This document shows positions 1-7,085 of a DNA stretch of 52,843 nucleotides, piece by piece (within the stretch, counting starts at the first letter, position 1; the number at the start of each line of letters is the position of its first letter). The position numbers and the translations under genes were made by a program. The DNA lies in contig JAHBVG010000043.1 of the NCBI GenBank assembly GCA_019637695.1, positions 1 through 52,843 of the forward strand, read 5' to 3'. The notes under the pieces were generated by a model that worked only from the letters and a program-made list of their open reading frames with translations, was not told the DNA's origin and searched no databases. This DNA is from Caldilineaceae bacterium (GTDB taxonomy: Bacteria > Chloroflexota > Anaerolineae > Caldilineales > Caldilineaceae).

Positions 1-1052
1 ATCTGTGGGATTTTGAGCGCACGGAAAATCCGGATCCGGCCCTATTCGATTCCCATCCCTATGGCCTGACAGCAGGTCCCGATGGGATGCTATACGTGGC
101 CGATGCTGGCGCCAACACGCTGCTTCAGGTCGATCCGGCCACAGGCGAGGTCTCGCTGGTCGCCGTCTTTGCGCCCATCCCCGGTGTCTTTCCCCGCCCT
201 GACCACGGCGGCGAACTGCTCACCGATGCCGTACCCACGGCGGTGGTGGTGAACGATGATGGCACCTTCTACGTTTCCTATCTCACCGGCGCGCCCTTTG
301 TGCCAGGCTCGGCCAAAGTGGTGATGGTGGATGCTGACGGAGAGATCAGCGACTACGCCACGGGCCTGACCATGCTCACCGATCTACAGCGCGGCCCCGA
401 TGGTCATCTCTACGCTGTTCAATTTGGGCTCTTCACCGATCAAGGCCCAGTGCCTGATTCGGGTGCAGTCGTACGCATTGCCGAAGGGGATGGCTCCGAA
501 GAGGTCATCACCGGTCTCCCCTTCCCTACTGGCCTCAGCATTGATAGTGAGGGCAACCTTTATGTCGTCATCAACGGCGTGGGCGCTCCCGGTTCCGGCG
601 CTGTCGTCAAGTTTGAGGGTGTGGCCCAAGCGGTGGAGATGAGAGAGGAAGCAATCGCTACCCCCGCCGCCACCGAGGAAGCGATGGAAGAAGCCACGCC
701 TGTTCCCACCGAGGAAGCGATGGAAGAAGCCACACCTGTTCCCACCGAGGAGGCTGTGGAAGAAGCCGCCGCCCAGGCCACGCCCGTGCCCACTGAGGAA
801 GCGATGGAAGAGGCGGCTCCCACGCCTGCCGCTACCGAAGAGCCAATGGAAGAGGCCACTGCTGTTCCCACCGAGGAACCGGTAGCCGAAGCAACGCCTG
901 TGCCCACAGAGGAACCGATGGCCGAAGCGCCTGCAACACTGCCTGTCACCGGTGGAGCTTCGACCCAGTCGGGCGCGTGGCTGCCCTTCCTTGTTGCCTT
1001 CTTCGCTGTGCTGACCGGCGGTCTGCTCTGGAAACGCCGCCGCGTGGGCTAG
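1..1052 (+). CDS. ScyD/ScyE-like beta-propeller surface protein with LPXTG-type anchor, 5' end outside window
   Basis: The frame is open to the left edge (first full codon at 3), so the start lies outside the window; 349 residues are visible. The N-terminal part has repeated blade motifs of the type DGxLYVAD, PDGHLYAVQF and DSEGNLYVVINGVG, typical of ScyD/ScyE and NHL/SMP-30-like propellers. From about 640 to 935 follows a low-complexity stalk of Glu/Ala/Thr/Pro repeats (EEAMEEATPVPT type). The C-terminus is LPVTGG (codons from 939), a hydrophobic helix and KRRR, the layout of a sortase substrate. The likely product is an extracellular wall-attached protein. No sortase gene is visible here. 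It converges on the lipoprotein gene downstream. Confidence 0.8.
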   Translation, partial: LWDFERTENPDPALFDSHPYGLTAGPDGMLYVADAGANTLLQVDPATGEVSLVAVFAPIPGVFPRPDHGGELLTDAVPTAVVVNDDGTFYVSYLTGAPFVPGSAKVVMVDADGEISDYATGLTMLTDLQRGPDGHLYAVQFGLFTDQGPVPDSGAVVRIAEGDGSEEVITGLPFPTGLSIDSEGNLYVVINGVGAPGSGAVVKFEGVAQAVEMREEAIATPAATEEAMEEATPVPTEEAMEEATPVPTEEAVEEAAAQATPVPTEEAMEEAAPTPAATEEPMEEATAVPTEEPVAEATPVPTEEPMAEAPATLPVTGGASTQSGAWLPFLVAFFAVLTGGLLWKRRRVG

Positions 1053-1073
1053 AACGCCGAAGCTGACGATAAT

Positions 1074-1196
1074 CTAGTAGTCCACCAAAGCGAATTCATC
1101 GGGTAGGGGCGCTGCTTGCTGCGCCCGGTCCACAGCAGGCGCAGCAAGCAGCGCCGGTACAGAATATCCGGCAAAATATGTCTGGCGAACTACTAG
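1074..1196 (+). repeat. R1 element, copy 1 (MITE-like, 123 bp)
   Basis: The ends are imperfect inverted repeats: CTAGTAGTCCACCA at 1074-1087 and TGGCGAACTACTAG at 1183-1196 (12 of 14 match). The centre is a perfect 18-bp stem (1108-1125 with 1138-1155) around a 12-nt loop. A copy in opposite orientation lies at 20476-20584, about 95% identical over the inner 100 bp. No ORF is present, so it is non-autonomous. Confidence 0.8.
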
Positions 1197-1199
1197 GTT

Positions 1200-1256
1200 G
1201 AAAGGTGAAGCGTGAAATGAGATCGGTGGAAGATCTCGTTTCACGCTTCACCTTTC
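1200..1256. terminator. Long hairpin between convergent genes
   Basis: GAAAGGTGAAGCGTGAAA at 1200-1217 pairs with its exact complement at 1239-1256, and GAGATC/GATCTC continues the stem after one mismatch. It lies between the stop at 1052 and the convergent stop at 1262, so it could terminate both transcripts. Confidence 0.6.
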
Positions 1257-1261
1257 TCCTT

Positions 1262-3217
1262 TTACTGCGCCGGGATCTCCACCCCCAATTCGATCTCTCC
1301 ACTGCCCTGAACCACCACTGTATAATCGCCATTATAGGGGATCACATACTCGGCGCGCCCCATTGCATCCACGCCAATCGGGGTGAGCAGCCGCGCTTGG
1401 GAATCGAGCAGAATGAAGTCTGCGTTCCCTGTCAGGTCCACAAAGAGTCGCTGTCCGGCGCTGATCCCCAACAAGTAACCCTGGGGCAGCCGCTCCTGTA
1501 CTGTGCGCTCAAGTCTGGCGCTCGTCGTCCCTGCGGCAAAGCGAACACGTTCTGTGCCAGCGGGTTGGGGCGTGCCTGCCGGGTTGCGCAGCGGTGGAAT
1601 GTAGACCAGTACATCCGTGGGCCGATTGCCGCTTAGAACTAGCGTGTAGACTTCGGTGCTGGGGATCTCAAAGCGAAAGGCGCCCAGGTTCTGCACCGCC
1701 GAGAGCGCTCTGCCTGAGGAATCAACCATCTGCGCATCAACGCCACCCTGCGCCGTAATGTAGACGGTCTGCCCGCCCGCTACTTCAAGCCAATAAGCAA
1801 GCTCAGGATCTACGCCCAGATCGGCGCGGATCAGATCCGCAGTGGCGCCCGGCGCAAAACGGATCGGCTGAGCGCTTTCACCGCTTACCGGGGGAAGCCC
1901 GCGTGTCGGTTCTGTGGGCGCAGAGACTGCTCTCTCAAGATAGTCCTTGCTCTCCACAAATAGTGGGTCGCCTGGCGCCAGACGGACCGCCGCATCTACA
2001 TCCATCAACACCGCCGGGTCGTTGGGATCGGCCAGGAATCGTCCCCATCCGCGCAAGAAGTGGGCTGCTGCCAGATCCGGTTGAACATCCAATGCCCCAT
2101 CGGCAAACATGATCAGAAATTGGCTCACTTCACCGACCCACATCTCTGCGACAGTGCCGACAATCAAAGGCGATTCAAGGCTGAAGATATCTTCGGGTGT
2201 CAGCCCACGCATCTCCTCCACGGCAGCGGCGTAATCACCGTAGAAGACGTAACCGAGCAGGGGATAAGCGCCCTCTTCAGCATAGTAGAGCCGGTTGGCG
2301 GTGTAGAGTTCGATATCCTGCGCATTCCAATAGACGCGCTCATCGTCGGGGGCCAGCGCCAGCGCCTCGCGGATCAAGGCCAGCGCGCCGGGGTAGAGGC
2401 TGGCCTCTGCCAGCGCCACAGCGTTATTGTTCAGCGCGCGCAACGTGGCGTCTTCGCTATCGGGCAGCCGCGTCAACTGTACCGCTGCCAATTCGTCGCC
2501 GGTCCAGCGCAGGATCTGAGCGGCGTAGAGACGCACGCCACAGGCATAGCAGAAGATATATGGATCAGTGCCGTTGAGGATCACCTCAAGTTGGCCGTCC
2601 CCATTTAGATCGGCCACTTCACCCGCGCCTGGGCTGGAATTGAAGTTTTCCACGGCCAGTTCGAGCGCGCCGCCATCCCAGCGCAGCAGCGCAAAACAGC
2701 CGCTGTGCGCGCCGGCCCCGCCATCTACCGTCAGCCAGACAATATCCGGGCTGATCGGCGCCTGGGCCACCCCAGCCGCGTCCACATAATCGGGACAATC
2801 CAATTCCAGGCGGGTGACCTCGTTCCACCCTGACTCAGAATAAGTGAACAGCGCCACAAAATGATCGAGCAGCGGATCGAATGGGCGGATGCCGTGAGTG
2901 TGTGCAACCCAAAGCATAGGCGCGCCAGCAGGCACTTCCAGGCGGAAGATATTGACGCCGTCAAAGCCACCGTCGCCCTCTTCGCTGCGCAGAGGAAGCG
3001 TTTCGGCGAGGCTCTGCATCAGGCTTTCCACATCGGCTGCATCGGCCGCATCGGCTATCTCTTCAACTGCGGGTGTGGGATCTGCAACTTCGGTTGGTGG
3101 GGTACTTATCGTGGGCGTTGGCATCCCCTCACAGGCTGCCAGCAGCATCAGCAGCAACGATAGAATCAGCCAACGCATCGGGTCATGTCCATGGGATGAG
3201 TGCTTGGATCTTCGCAT
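1262..3217 (-). CDS. TPR lipoprotein with two C-terminal beta-sandwich repeats
   Basis: I place the start at 3217, not at the ATG at 3232, because the codons between them contain the Shine-Dalgarno sequence (GAAGGAG, then ATAGAT). The product has a lipoprotein signal (MRWLILSLLLMLLAAC), so it should be anchored outside the membrane. An FG-GAP-like motif DLNGDGQLEVI lies near residue 205. A tetratricopeptide region with LYPGALALIREALALAPDD follows at about 250-430. Two tandem beta-rich units of about 90 residues beginning RFAPGAT and RFAAGTT resemble PPC or lysozyme-inhibitor-like modules. Its function is unknown; protein or ligand binding at the cell surface is an inference. Confidence 0.75.
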   Translation of the reverse strand: MRRSKHSSHGHDPMRWLILSLLLMLLAACEGMPTPTISTPPTEVADPTPAVEEIADAADAADVESLMQSLAETLPLRSEEGDGGFDGVNIFRLEVPAGAPMLWVAHTHGIRPFDPLLDHFVALFTYSESGWNEVTRLELDCPDYVDAAGVAQAPISPDIVWLTVDGGAGAHSGCFALLRWDGGALELAVENFNSSPGAGEVADLNGDGQLEVILNGTDPYIFCYACGVRLYAAQILRWTGDELAAVQLTRLPDSEDATLRALNNNAVALAEASLYPGALALIREALALAPDDERVYWNAQDIELYTANRLYYAEEGAYPLLGYVFYGDYAAAVEEMRGLTPEDIFSLESPLIVGTVAEMWVGEVSQFLIMFADGALDVQPDLAAAHFLRGWGRFLADPNDPAVLMDVDAAVRLAPGDPLFVESKDYLERAVSAPTEPTRGLPPVSGESAQPIRFAPGATADLIRADLGVDPELAYWLEVAGGQTVYITAQGGVDAQMVDSSGRALSAVQNLGAFRFEIPSTEVYTLVLSGNRPTDVLVYIPPLRNPAGTPQPAGTERVRFAAGTTSARLERTVQERLPQGYLLGISAGQRLFVDLTGNADFILLDSQARLLTPIGVDAMGRAEYVIPYNGDYTVVVQGSGEIELGVEIPAQ

Positions 3218-3284
3218 ATCTATCTCCTTCAAAAGGGGATGGTTTGGGAATAGTGGTGTTCGTCACCAATCAACGTCAAACTAT

Positions 3285-3312
3285 TGTATAAAGTTCACAA
3301 TCTGGTTAGCAA
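3285..3312 (-). promoter_or_regulatory. Candidate promoter for the TPR lipoprotein
   Basis: On the minus strand TTGCTA (3307-3312) and TATACA (3285-3290) are separated by 16 nt, about 70 nt upstream of the start codon. Confidence 0.35.
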
Positions 3313-3505
3313 TTTTTTATCAAGATATATCGCAATCTATAACTTCGCGCGCGCGCTGATATCTTTTCTTCGGGACGGTTTTGATCTACACTGCAAACGT
3401 GAAGTTTACGATTTTCTAAAGCCAGCGGCGAGTTCATACACAACCACCCAATCCTGTGCAATCCGTCGGTCGGATTGACCATTTGATAAAACTGGCGCGG
3501 GCATA

Positions 3506-3536
3506 TTGACAAGCAAGATCGTTTATGGAATGATAC
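3506..3536 (+). promoter_or_regulatory. Candidate promoter for the SET / ATP-grasp-SET operon
   Basis: A consensus TTGACA lies at 3506-3511, with weak -10 candidates AATGAT (17-nt spacing) or TGATAC (19-nt spacing) at 3529-3536. This would leave a leader of about 115 nt before the ATG at 3658. Confidence 0.4.
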
Positions 3537-3657
3537 GCGTATGTGAATCAATCGTGCGGCAAGAGCTGGCTGCTCCGGCAGTCAGCTTTCCTATTGGGAA
3601 ACTTTTCGGTTTCTTTTTTCTTCCTATGTGTGCGACATGCACAGAGGCATCCATTCG

Positions 3658-4173
3658 ATGTATACAACCTATCACGGCGCTTGTGGATCACATCTTGTTA
3701 CCGATCAACCGTACAGAAAAGGAGACTTAATCTACAAAATCGACCAATATCAGATCGTGAACAGGCCGACCTATCAGACCATTCAAATCGGCAAGGATCT
3801 GCATTTGGAAGAACTGGGCATCATCGCCTATATGAACCACTCTTGCCAACCGAATACCATCATCGATACTTCCTCCCTCACGATACGCGCCATTCGTGAC
3901 ATTGTTGTGGGTGAAGATCTTAGCTTCTTTTACCCGTCCACCGAATGGGAGATGGATCGACCCTTCGTTTGCCTCTGTGGCGCGCCCCAGTGCATCCGCC
4001 TGGTTGCAGGCGCCAAGTATCTATCCGTTGATGTGCTTCGCCACTATTTCATCAATCAACACATCCGAGAGTTGATCGCATCTGAGTTGACAGAGTCAAT
4101 GCAGATGGCTGCGTTTGCGCCCTCCGCATTCGATCTTTCGCAGCAGGGCTACATCTCCAATGGGAGGGCTTAA
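3658..4173 (+). CDS. Stand-alone SET-domain protein (putative lysine methyltransferase)
   Basis: The open frame extends to a GTG at 3628, but AGAGG at 3643-3647 lies 10 nt before the ATG at 3658, giving 171 residues. The SET signature is clear: YMNHSCQPNT (the NHSCxPN core that forms part of the AdoMet/lysine site), then GEDLSFFYPS in place of GEExxxDY, then a post-SET CLCGAPQC (CxCxxxxC zinc cluster). SET domains transfer methyl groups from AdoMet to protein lysines. The gene ends 3 nt before the next start, which encodes a second SET domain fused to a ligase, so the two are almost certainly co-expressed. The substrate is unknown. The terminal Tyr of the SET core appears shifted, so activity is not certain. 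Confidence 0.8.
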   Translation: MYTTYHGACGSHLVTDQPYRKGDLIYKIDQYQIVNRPTYQTIQIGKDLHLEELGIIAYMNHSCQPNTIIDTSSLTIRAIRDIVVGEDLSFFYPSTEWEMDRPFVCLCGAPQCIRLVAGAKYLSVDVLRHYFINQHIRELIASELTESMQMAAFAPSAFDLSQQGYISNGRA

Positions 4174-4176
4174 TCA

Positions 4177-5694
4177 ATGCGATACTGTATTCTTTACGAC
4201 TCATACGCCAAATCAAATTCTCCGTTGAAGGATGTTGATCTGCCCGGCGACCCGGCGCCCTACCTGGAAGAAGGGGCCGAGGTCGAGCATCACGTGATTC
4301 ACAAAGCCACTGCCGTGAAGCAGATCATCGAGCTTGCCAAACAGAATTTCGATGTCTTCATCAACGTGTGCGACGGCGCTTGGGACGAGGATCGTCCTGG
4401 CATTGAAGTTGTGCAGGCGATGGAACGGTTGGGGCTTGCCTTCACCGGCGCTGATTCCAACTTCTATGAGCCATCGCGCGAGAAGATGAAGATGGTCTGC
4501 CACTACTGGGGGATCAAGACGCCGGCCTATGTCTTCGCCCAAATCGAGGAAGACATCGATCTGGCAGCCAGAAACCTCCGCTACCCCATGATCGTCAAAC
4601 ATGCCAGCAGTTACAGCAGCATCGGCATGACGCGCGAGTCGCGGGTCACTACGCCTGAAGAGTTGCGTTTTCAGGCGCGCAAGATGATCGACGCCTTTGG
4701 CGCAGCGTTGATCGAGGAGTTTATCGAAGGCCGGGAGTTCACTGCGCTCGTCGCCGAGAATGTGGATGATCCGATGAATCCCATCGCCTATCAGCCCATT
4801 GAGTTCTGCTTCCCTGAGGGCGAGACCTTCAAGCACTTCGACATGAAGTGGGTCAACTGCCACGATATGATGGGCGTGCCGGTGACCGATGTCGACATTA
4901 CCCGTCGTCTGCAAGAGTTGACCCAGCGTCTTTTTGTCGGTCTCAATGGCACCGGTTACGGACGCACCGATGTGCGCATGGACGCGGCGGGCGATCTCTA
5001 CCTGCTGGAGATCAACCCCAACTGCGGCATGTTCTATCCACCGGATGAAGCGGGCAGCGCCGATCTCTGTCTCCTTAACGACGCGGCGGGGCACAAGGGA
5101 TTTATGCGGGCAATTGTGCGCGCCGCTCTCAAACGCAAGGAGGAACGCCAGCGTAAGTGGAAGCTTGCGCTCAACCACCATAGCCATTACGGCATGTACG
5201 CCACGCGCGTCATCCAACCGGGCGAGGTGATCGTCCCCTTTGAGGAGCAAGAGCATGTGCTTGTTACCAAGAGCCATGTCTTTGAGAATTGGGGCGAGCC
5301 CAAGCGAAGCTGGTTCCCCGCCTACGCCTATCCGCTCACGGATGAAGTCTACGTGATGTGGAGTTCCGAGCCGGAGGACTGGAAGCCGCTCAACCATTCG
5401 TGCGATCCCAACGCCTGGCTGCAAGGATTGGACATGGTGGCGCGGCGACCGATCCGGTCTGGCGAGCAGATCACTGTGGATTACGCCACCTTTTGTAACG
5501 AGGTGATGAAAGATTTCGAGTGCAACTGTGGCAGCGTCCTTTGCCGGGGGACGGTGCGCGGCGCTGATTATCTTGAACCCTTTGTTGAACGCTATGGGAA
5601 CCACATCTCCGACTACGTACGCCGCAAGCGGGCAGAAGTTGCCACCCCGATCTACTTGAACGGCGCGCATCAGTCCCAACGGGTAGTGGATTGA
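4177..5694 (+). CDS. ATP-grasp (D-Ala-D-Ala ligase-like) - SET domain fusion protein
   Basis: The ribosome site GGGAGG lies 11 nt before the ATG. Residues 1-315 are an ATP-grasp ligase of the D-alanine-D-alanine ligase type: substrate loop FINVCDGAWDED, ATP-binding YPMIVKH, hinge LIEEFIEGREFT, and the metal site RTDVRMD...YLLEINPN. Residues about 325-490 are a complete SET domain: HYGMYATRVIQPGEVI, LNHSCDPNAW, GEQITVDYATF, and post-SET CNCGSVLCRG. ATP-grasp enzymes join a carboxylate to an amine through an acyl phosphate; SET domains methylate lysines. Fusion in one chain plus a second SET gene 3 nt upstream suggests a peptide or amino acid that is both ligated and N-methylated. This is inference; the product is unknown. 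Confidence 0.85.
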   Translation: MRYCILYDSYAKSNSPLKDVDLPGDPAPYLEEGAEVEHHVIHKATAVKQIIELAKQNFDVFINVCDGAWDEDRPGIEVVQAMERLGLAFTGADSNFYEPSREKMKMVCHYWGIKTPAYVFAQIEEDIDLAARNLRYPMIVKHASSYSSIGMTRESRVTTPEELRFQARKMIDAFGAALIEEFIEGREFTALVAENVDDPMNPIAYQPIEFCFPEGETFKHFDMKWVNCHDMMGVPVTDVDITRRLQELTQRLFVGLNGTGYGRTDVRMDAAGDLYLLEINPNCGMFYPPDEAGSADLCLLNDAAGHKGFMRAIVRAALKRKEERQRKWKLALNHHSHYGMYATRVIQPGEVIVPFEEQEHVLVTKSHVFENWGEPKRSWFPAYAYPLTDEVYVMWSSEPEDWKPLNHSCDPNAWLQGLDMVARRPIRSGEQITVDYATFCNEVMKDFECNCGSVLCRGTVRGADYLEPFVERYGNHISDYVRRKRAEVATPIYLNGAHQSQRVVD

Positions 5695-5737
5695 CGCCGC
5701 AGAAAACCGTGGACCGCGACAAAAAAGACGTCTCCTT

Positions 5738-5774
5738 CACAAAGCCCAGTCAGAAATCCTGACTGGGCTTTGTG
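5738..5774 (+). terminator. Rho-independent-type hairpin after the SET operon
   Basis: A perfect 16-bp stem (CACAAAGCCCAGTCAG at 5738-5753 with its complement at 5759-5774) has a 5-nt loop, 43 nt after the stop. The T-run is weak. Confidence 0.65.
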
Positions 5775-5857
5775 TTGACCGATGTAGTGCATCACCTTCA
5801 TCCAATTGAATCGCGCTTCATTGATATCCACCGCGCCCAAGCGCAGCGGAATTCTTA

Positions 5858-6865
5858 TCATTCCACCCCGCGGCGGACGAGCGGCAGCACCCGTTCCCCC
5901 AGCAGGCGCAGACCGTTTTCCGTGGTGAGGCCGTGGGGTGTGCCGAATTCAACACGAGATGCGCCGGCGCGCAGGATGGCGATGGTCTGCTCGGCGATTT
6001 CTTCGGGGGTGCCAGCAAAGGCGAATTTCGCCAACAGCGGATCGGAGACTAGATCGGCGGCGCGTTCGTAGTCGTAGCGGGCGGCGGCTTCTTTAATCTT
6101 CTCCAGCCGATCTGCTTCAACCTCTAATGTAGGATCCAATTCCGCCACCACGGGCAGATAGAGCGCCACTTCGCGCGCTGCGCGCTTGCGGGCGACGCGG
6201 CCATCCTCATCCACCACCGTCACCGCGCCGAGGACAATACCGATCTCGTTGGCGGCGCGTCCGGCGGCAATGGCGTGTTTGCCGATCAACCGGCGCATCC
6301 ACGGCGCCACGCGCGGATTGGCCGATCCGCCGATCTTCACCTCGGAGATAAAGGGCAGACAGGCTGCCAGCGTCTGCTCCCCCCACGTGCCCAGCAAAAA
6401 GGGGACATCAGGCCGTAAGATCGACCAGCGTAGCGCGTCGCCGCCCGCCACTGGAAAGATCTCCCCCGCCAGGGGATCTTTGGATTGACCCAGCAGATGG
6501 CGCACGGCAGCGAAACTCTCGCACAGCGCAGTCACCGCCCGTTTTGGCTGGATGCCCACAAAGTCGAGCCAGCTTCCACGGGCAATGCCCAGGTACGCAC
6601 GCCCGCGGCTGGCCTCGTCGATCAGGGCAATGTTGCCCGCCATGTTGACAGGGTGACAGGTGAACGGGTTCACCGCGGCGGGGCCAATCCGTACCCGTTC
6701 TGTTGCCCTGGCGATCTCCAATAGTGGCAGCCAGGCGGGCTGATAGAGCATGTCGTTGTAGACGGTCACGCCGTCGAAGCCATACGCTTCGACCTGCGCG
6801 GCCAGCGGTCCGTAAGCGGTGAGCGGTTTATCGGTTTGGAAGGCAATGCTAAGGCTCTTTTGCAT
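5858..6865 (-). CDS. LLM class (luciferase-like) flavin/F420-dependent oxidoreductase
   Basis: The 335 residues follow the bacterial luciferase-like TIM-barrel pattern: an early strand with AYGFDGVTVYND, then ATERVRIGPAAVNPFTCHPVNMA, IDEASRGRAYLGIARGSW near residue 85-100, and a C-terminal TPEEIAEQTIAILRAGASRVEFGTPHG segment. The last is common in F420-dependent methylene-tetrahydromethanopterin-reductase-like members. It should use FMNH2 or F420 in a cytosolic redox reaction on an unknown substrate. It is a single gene on the minus strand, flanked by divergent or convergent neighbours. It is a different subfamily from the luciferase-like gene at 24141. The ribosome binding site is weak. Confidence 0.8.
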   Translation of the reverse strand: MQKSLSIAFQTDKPLTAYGPLAAQVEAYGFDGVTVYNDMLYQPAWLPLLEIARATERVRIGPAAVNPFTCHPVNMAGNIALIDEASRGRAYLGIARGSWLDFVGIQPKRAVTALCESFAAVRHLLGQSKDPLAGEIFPVAGGDALRWSILRPDVPFLLGTWGEQTLAACLPFISEVKIGGSANPRVAPWMRRLIGKHAIAAGRAANEIGIVLGAVTVVDEDGRVARKRAAREVALYLPVVAELDPTLEVEADRLEKIKEAAARYDYERAADLVSDPLLAKFAFAGTPEEIAEQTIAILRAGASRVEFGTPHGLTTENGLRLLGERVLPLVRRGVE

Positions 6866-7029
6866 CGTCGGATCTCGGTTTCAGTAGATGAGCGGTTATG
6901 GGTGTCAACAGGCTTTTATCGAAGCTTGTCTCGATGATCACATGGGTTTTCAGAAAAGACAAGTGGGCGCAGAAGGTAGGAATTGGGATTGGCTCAACAT
7001 GGTGAATACGAATGCGAGGAGCTTTGAGT

Positions 7030-7060
7030 TTGCTAAAGAAGTTTACACAGGTTCTATAAT
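7030..7060 (+). promoter_or_regulatory. Promoter of the kinase-Trk operon
   Basis: A perfect TATAAT at 7055-7060 is preceded by TTGCTA at 7030-7035 (19-nt spacing, slightly long). AGAAGGAG at 7070-7077 precedes the ATG at 7086. Confidence 0.5.
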
Positions 7061-7085
7061 GATAGGATAGAAGGAGAAGCTCTCC

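Larger units (their letters stand above)
3218..3657. other. Divergent intergenic region, 440 bp
   Basis: This AT-richer gap separates the lipoprotein gene from the SET operon and carries a candidate promoter for each (entered separately). Short ORFs here overlap one another, lack ribosome binding sites and look spurious. No RNA structure was recognised. Confidence 0.5.

Noticed and set aside
640..935. Possible CRISPR-like or tandem DNA repeat
   Set aside because: The period follows codons of a Glu/Ala/Thr/Pro stalk in a coding frame, and there are no spacers of constant length.
560..949. 129-codon antisense ORF rich in Gly/Ser/Val over the stalk repeats
   Set aside because: It is the mirror of the EEA/TPVPT coding repeats; composition alone explains the open frame.
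3230..3232. Upstream ATG for the TPR lipoprotein at 3232
   Set aside because: The codons after it form the Shine-Dalgarno sequence of the ATG at 3217. The same logic rejects the ATG at 13303 for rtcA.
4213..5679. 488-codon ORF antisense to the ATP-grasp-SET gene
   Set aside because: It has no recognisable family, and the sense frame shows two complete enzyme domains. High third-position GC keeps the antisense frame open.
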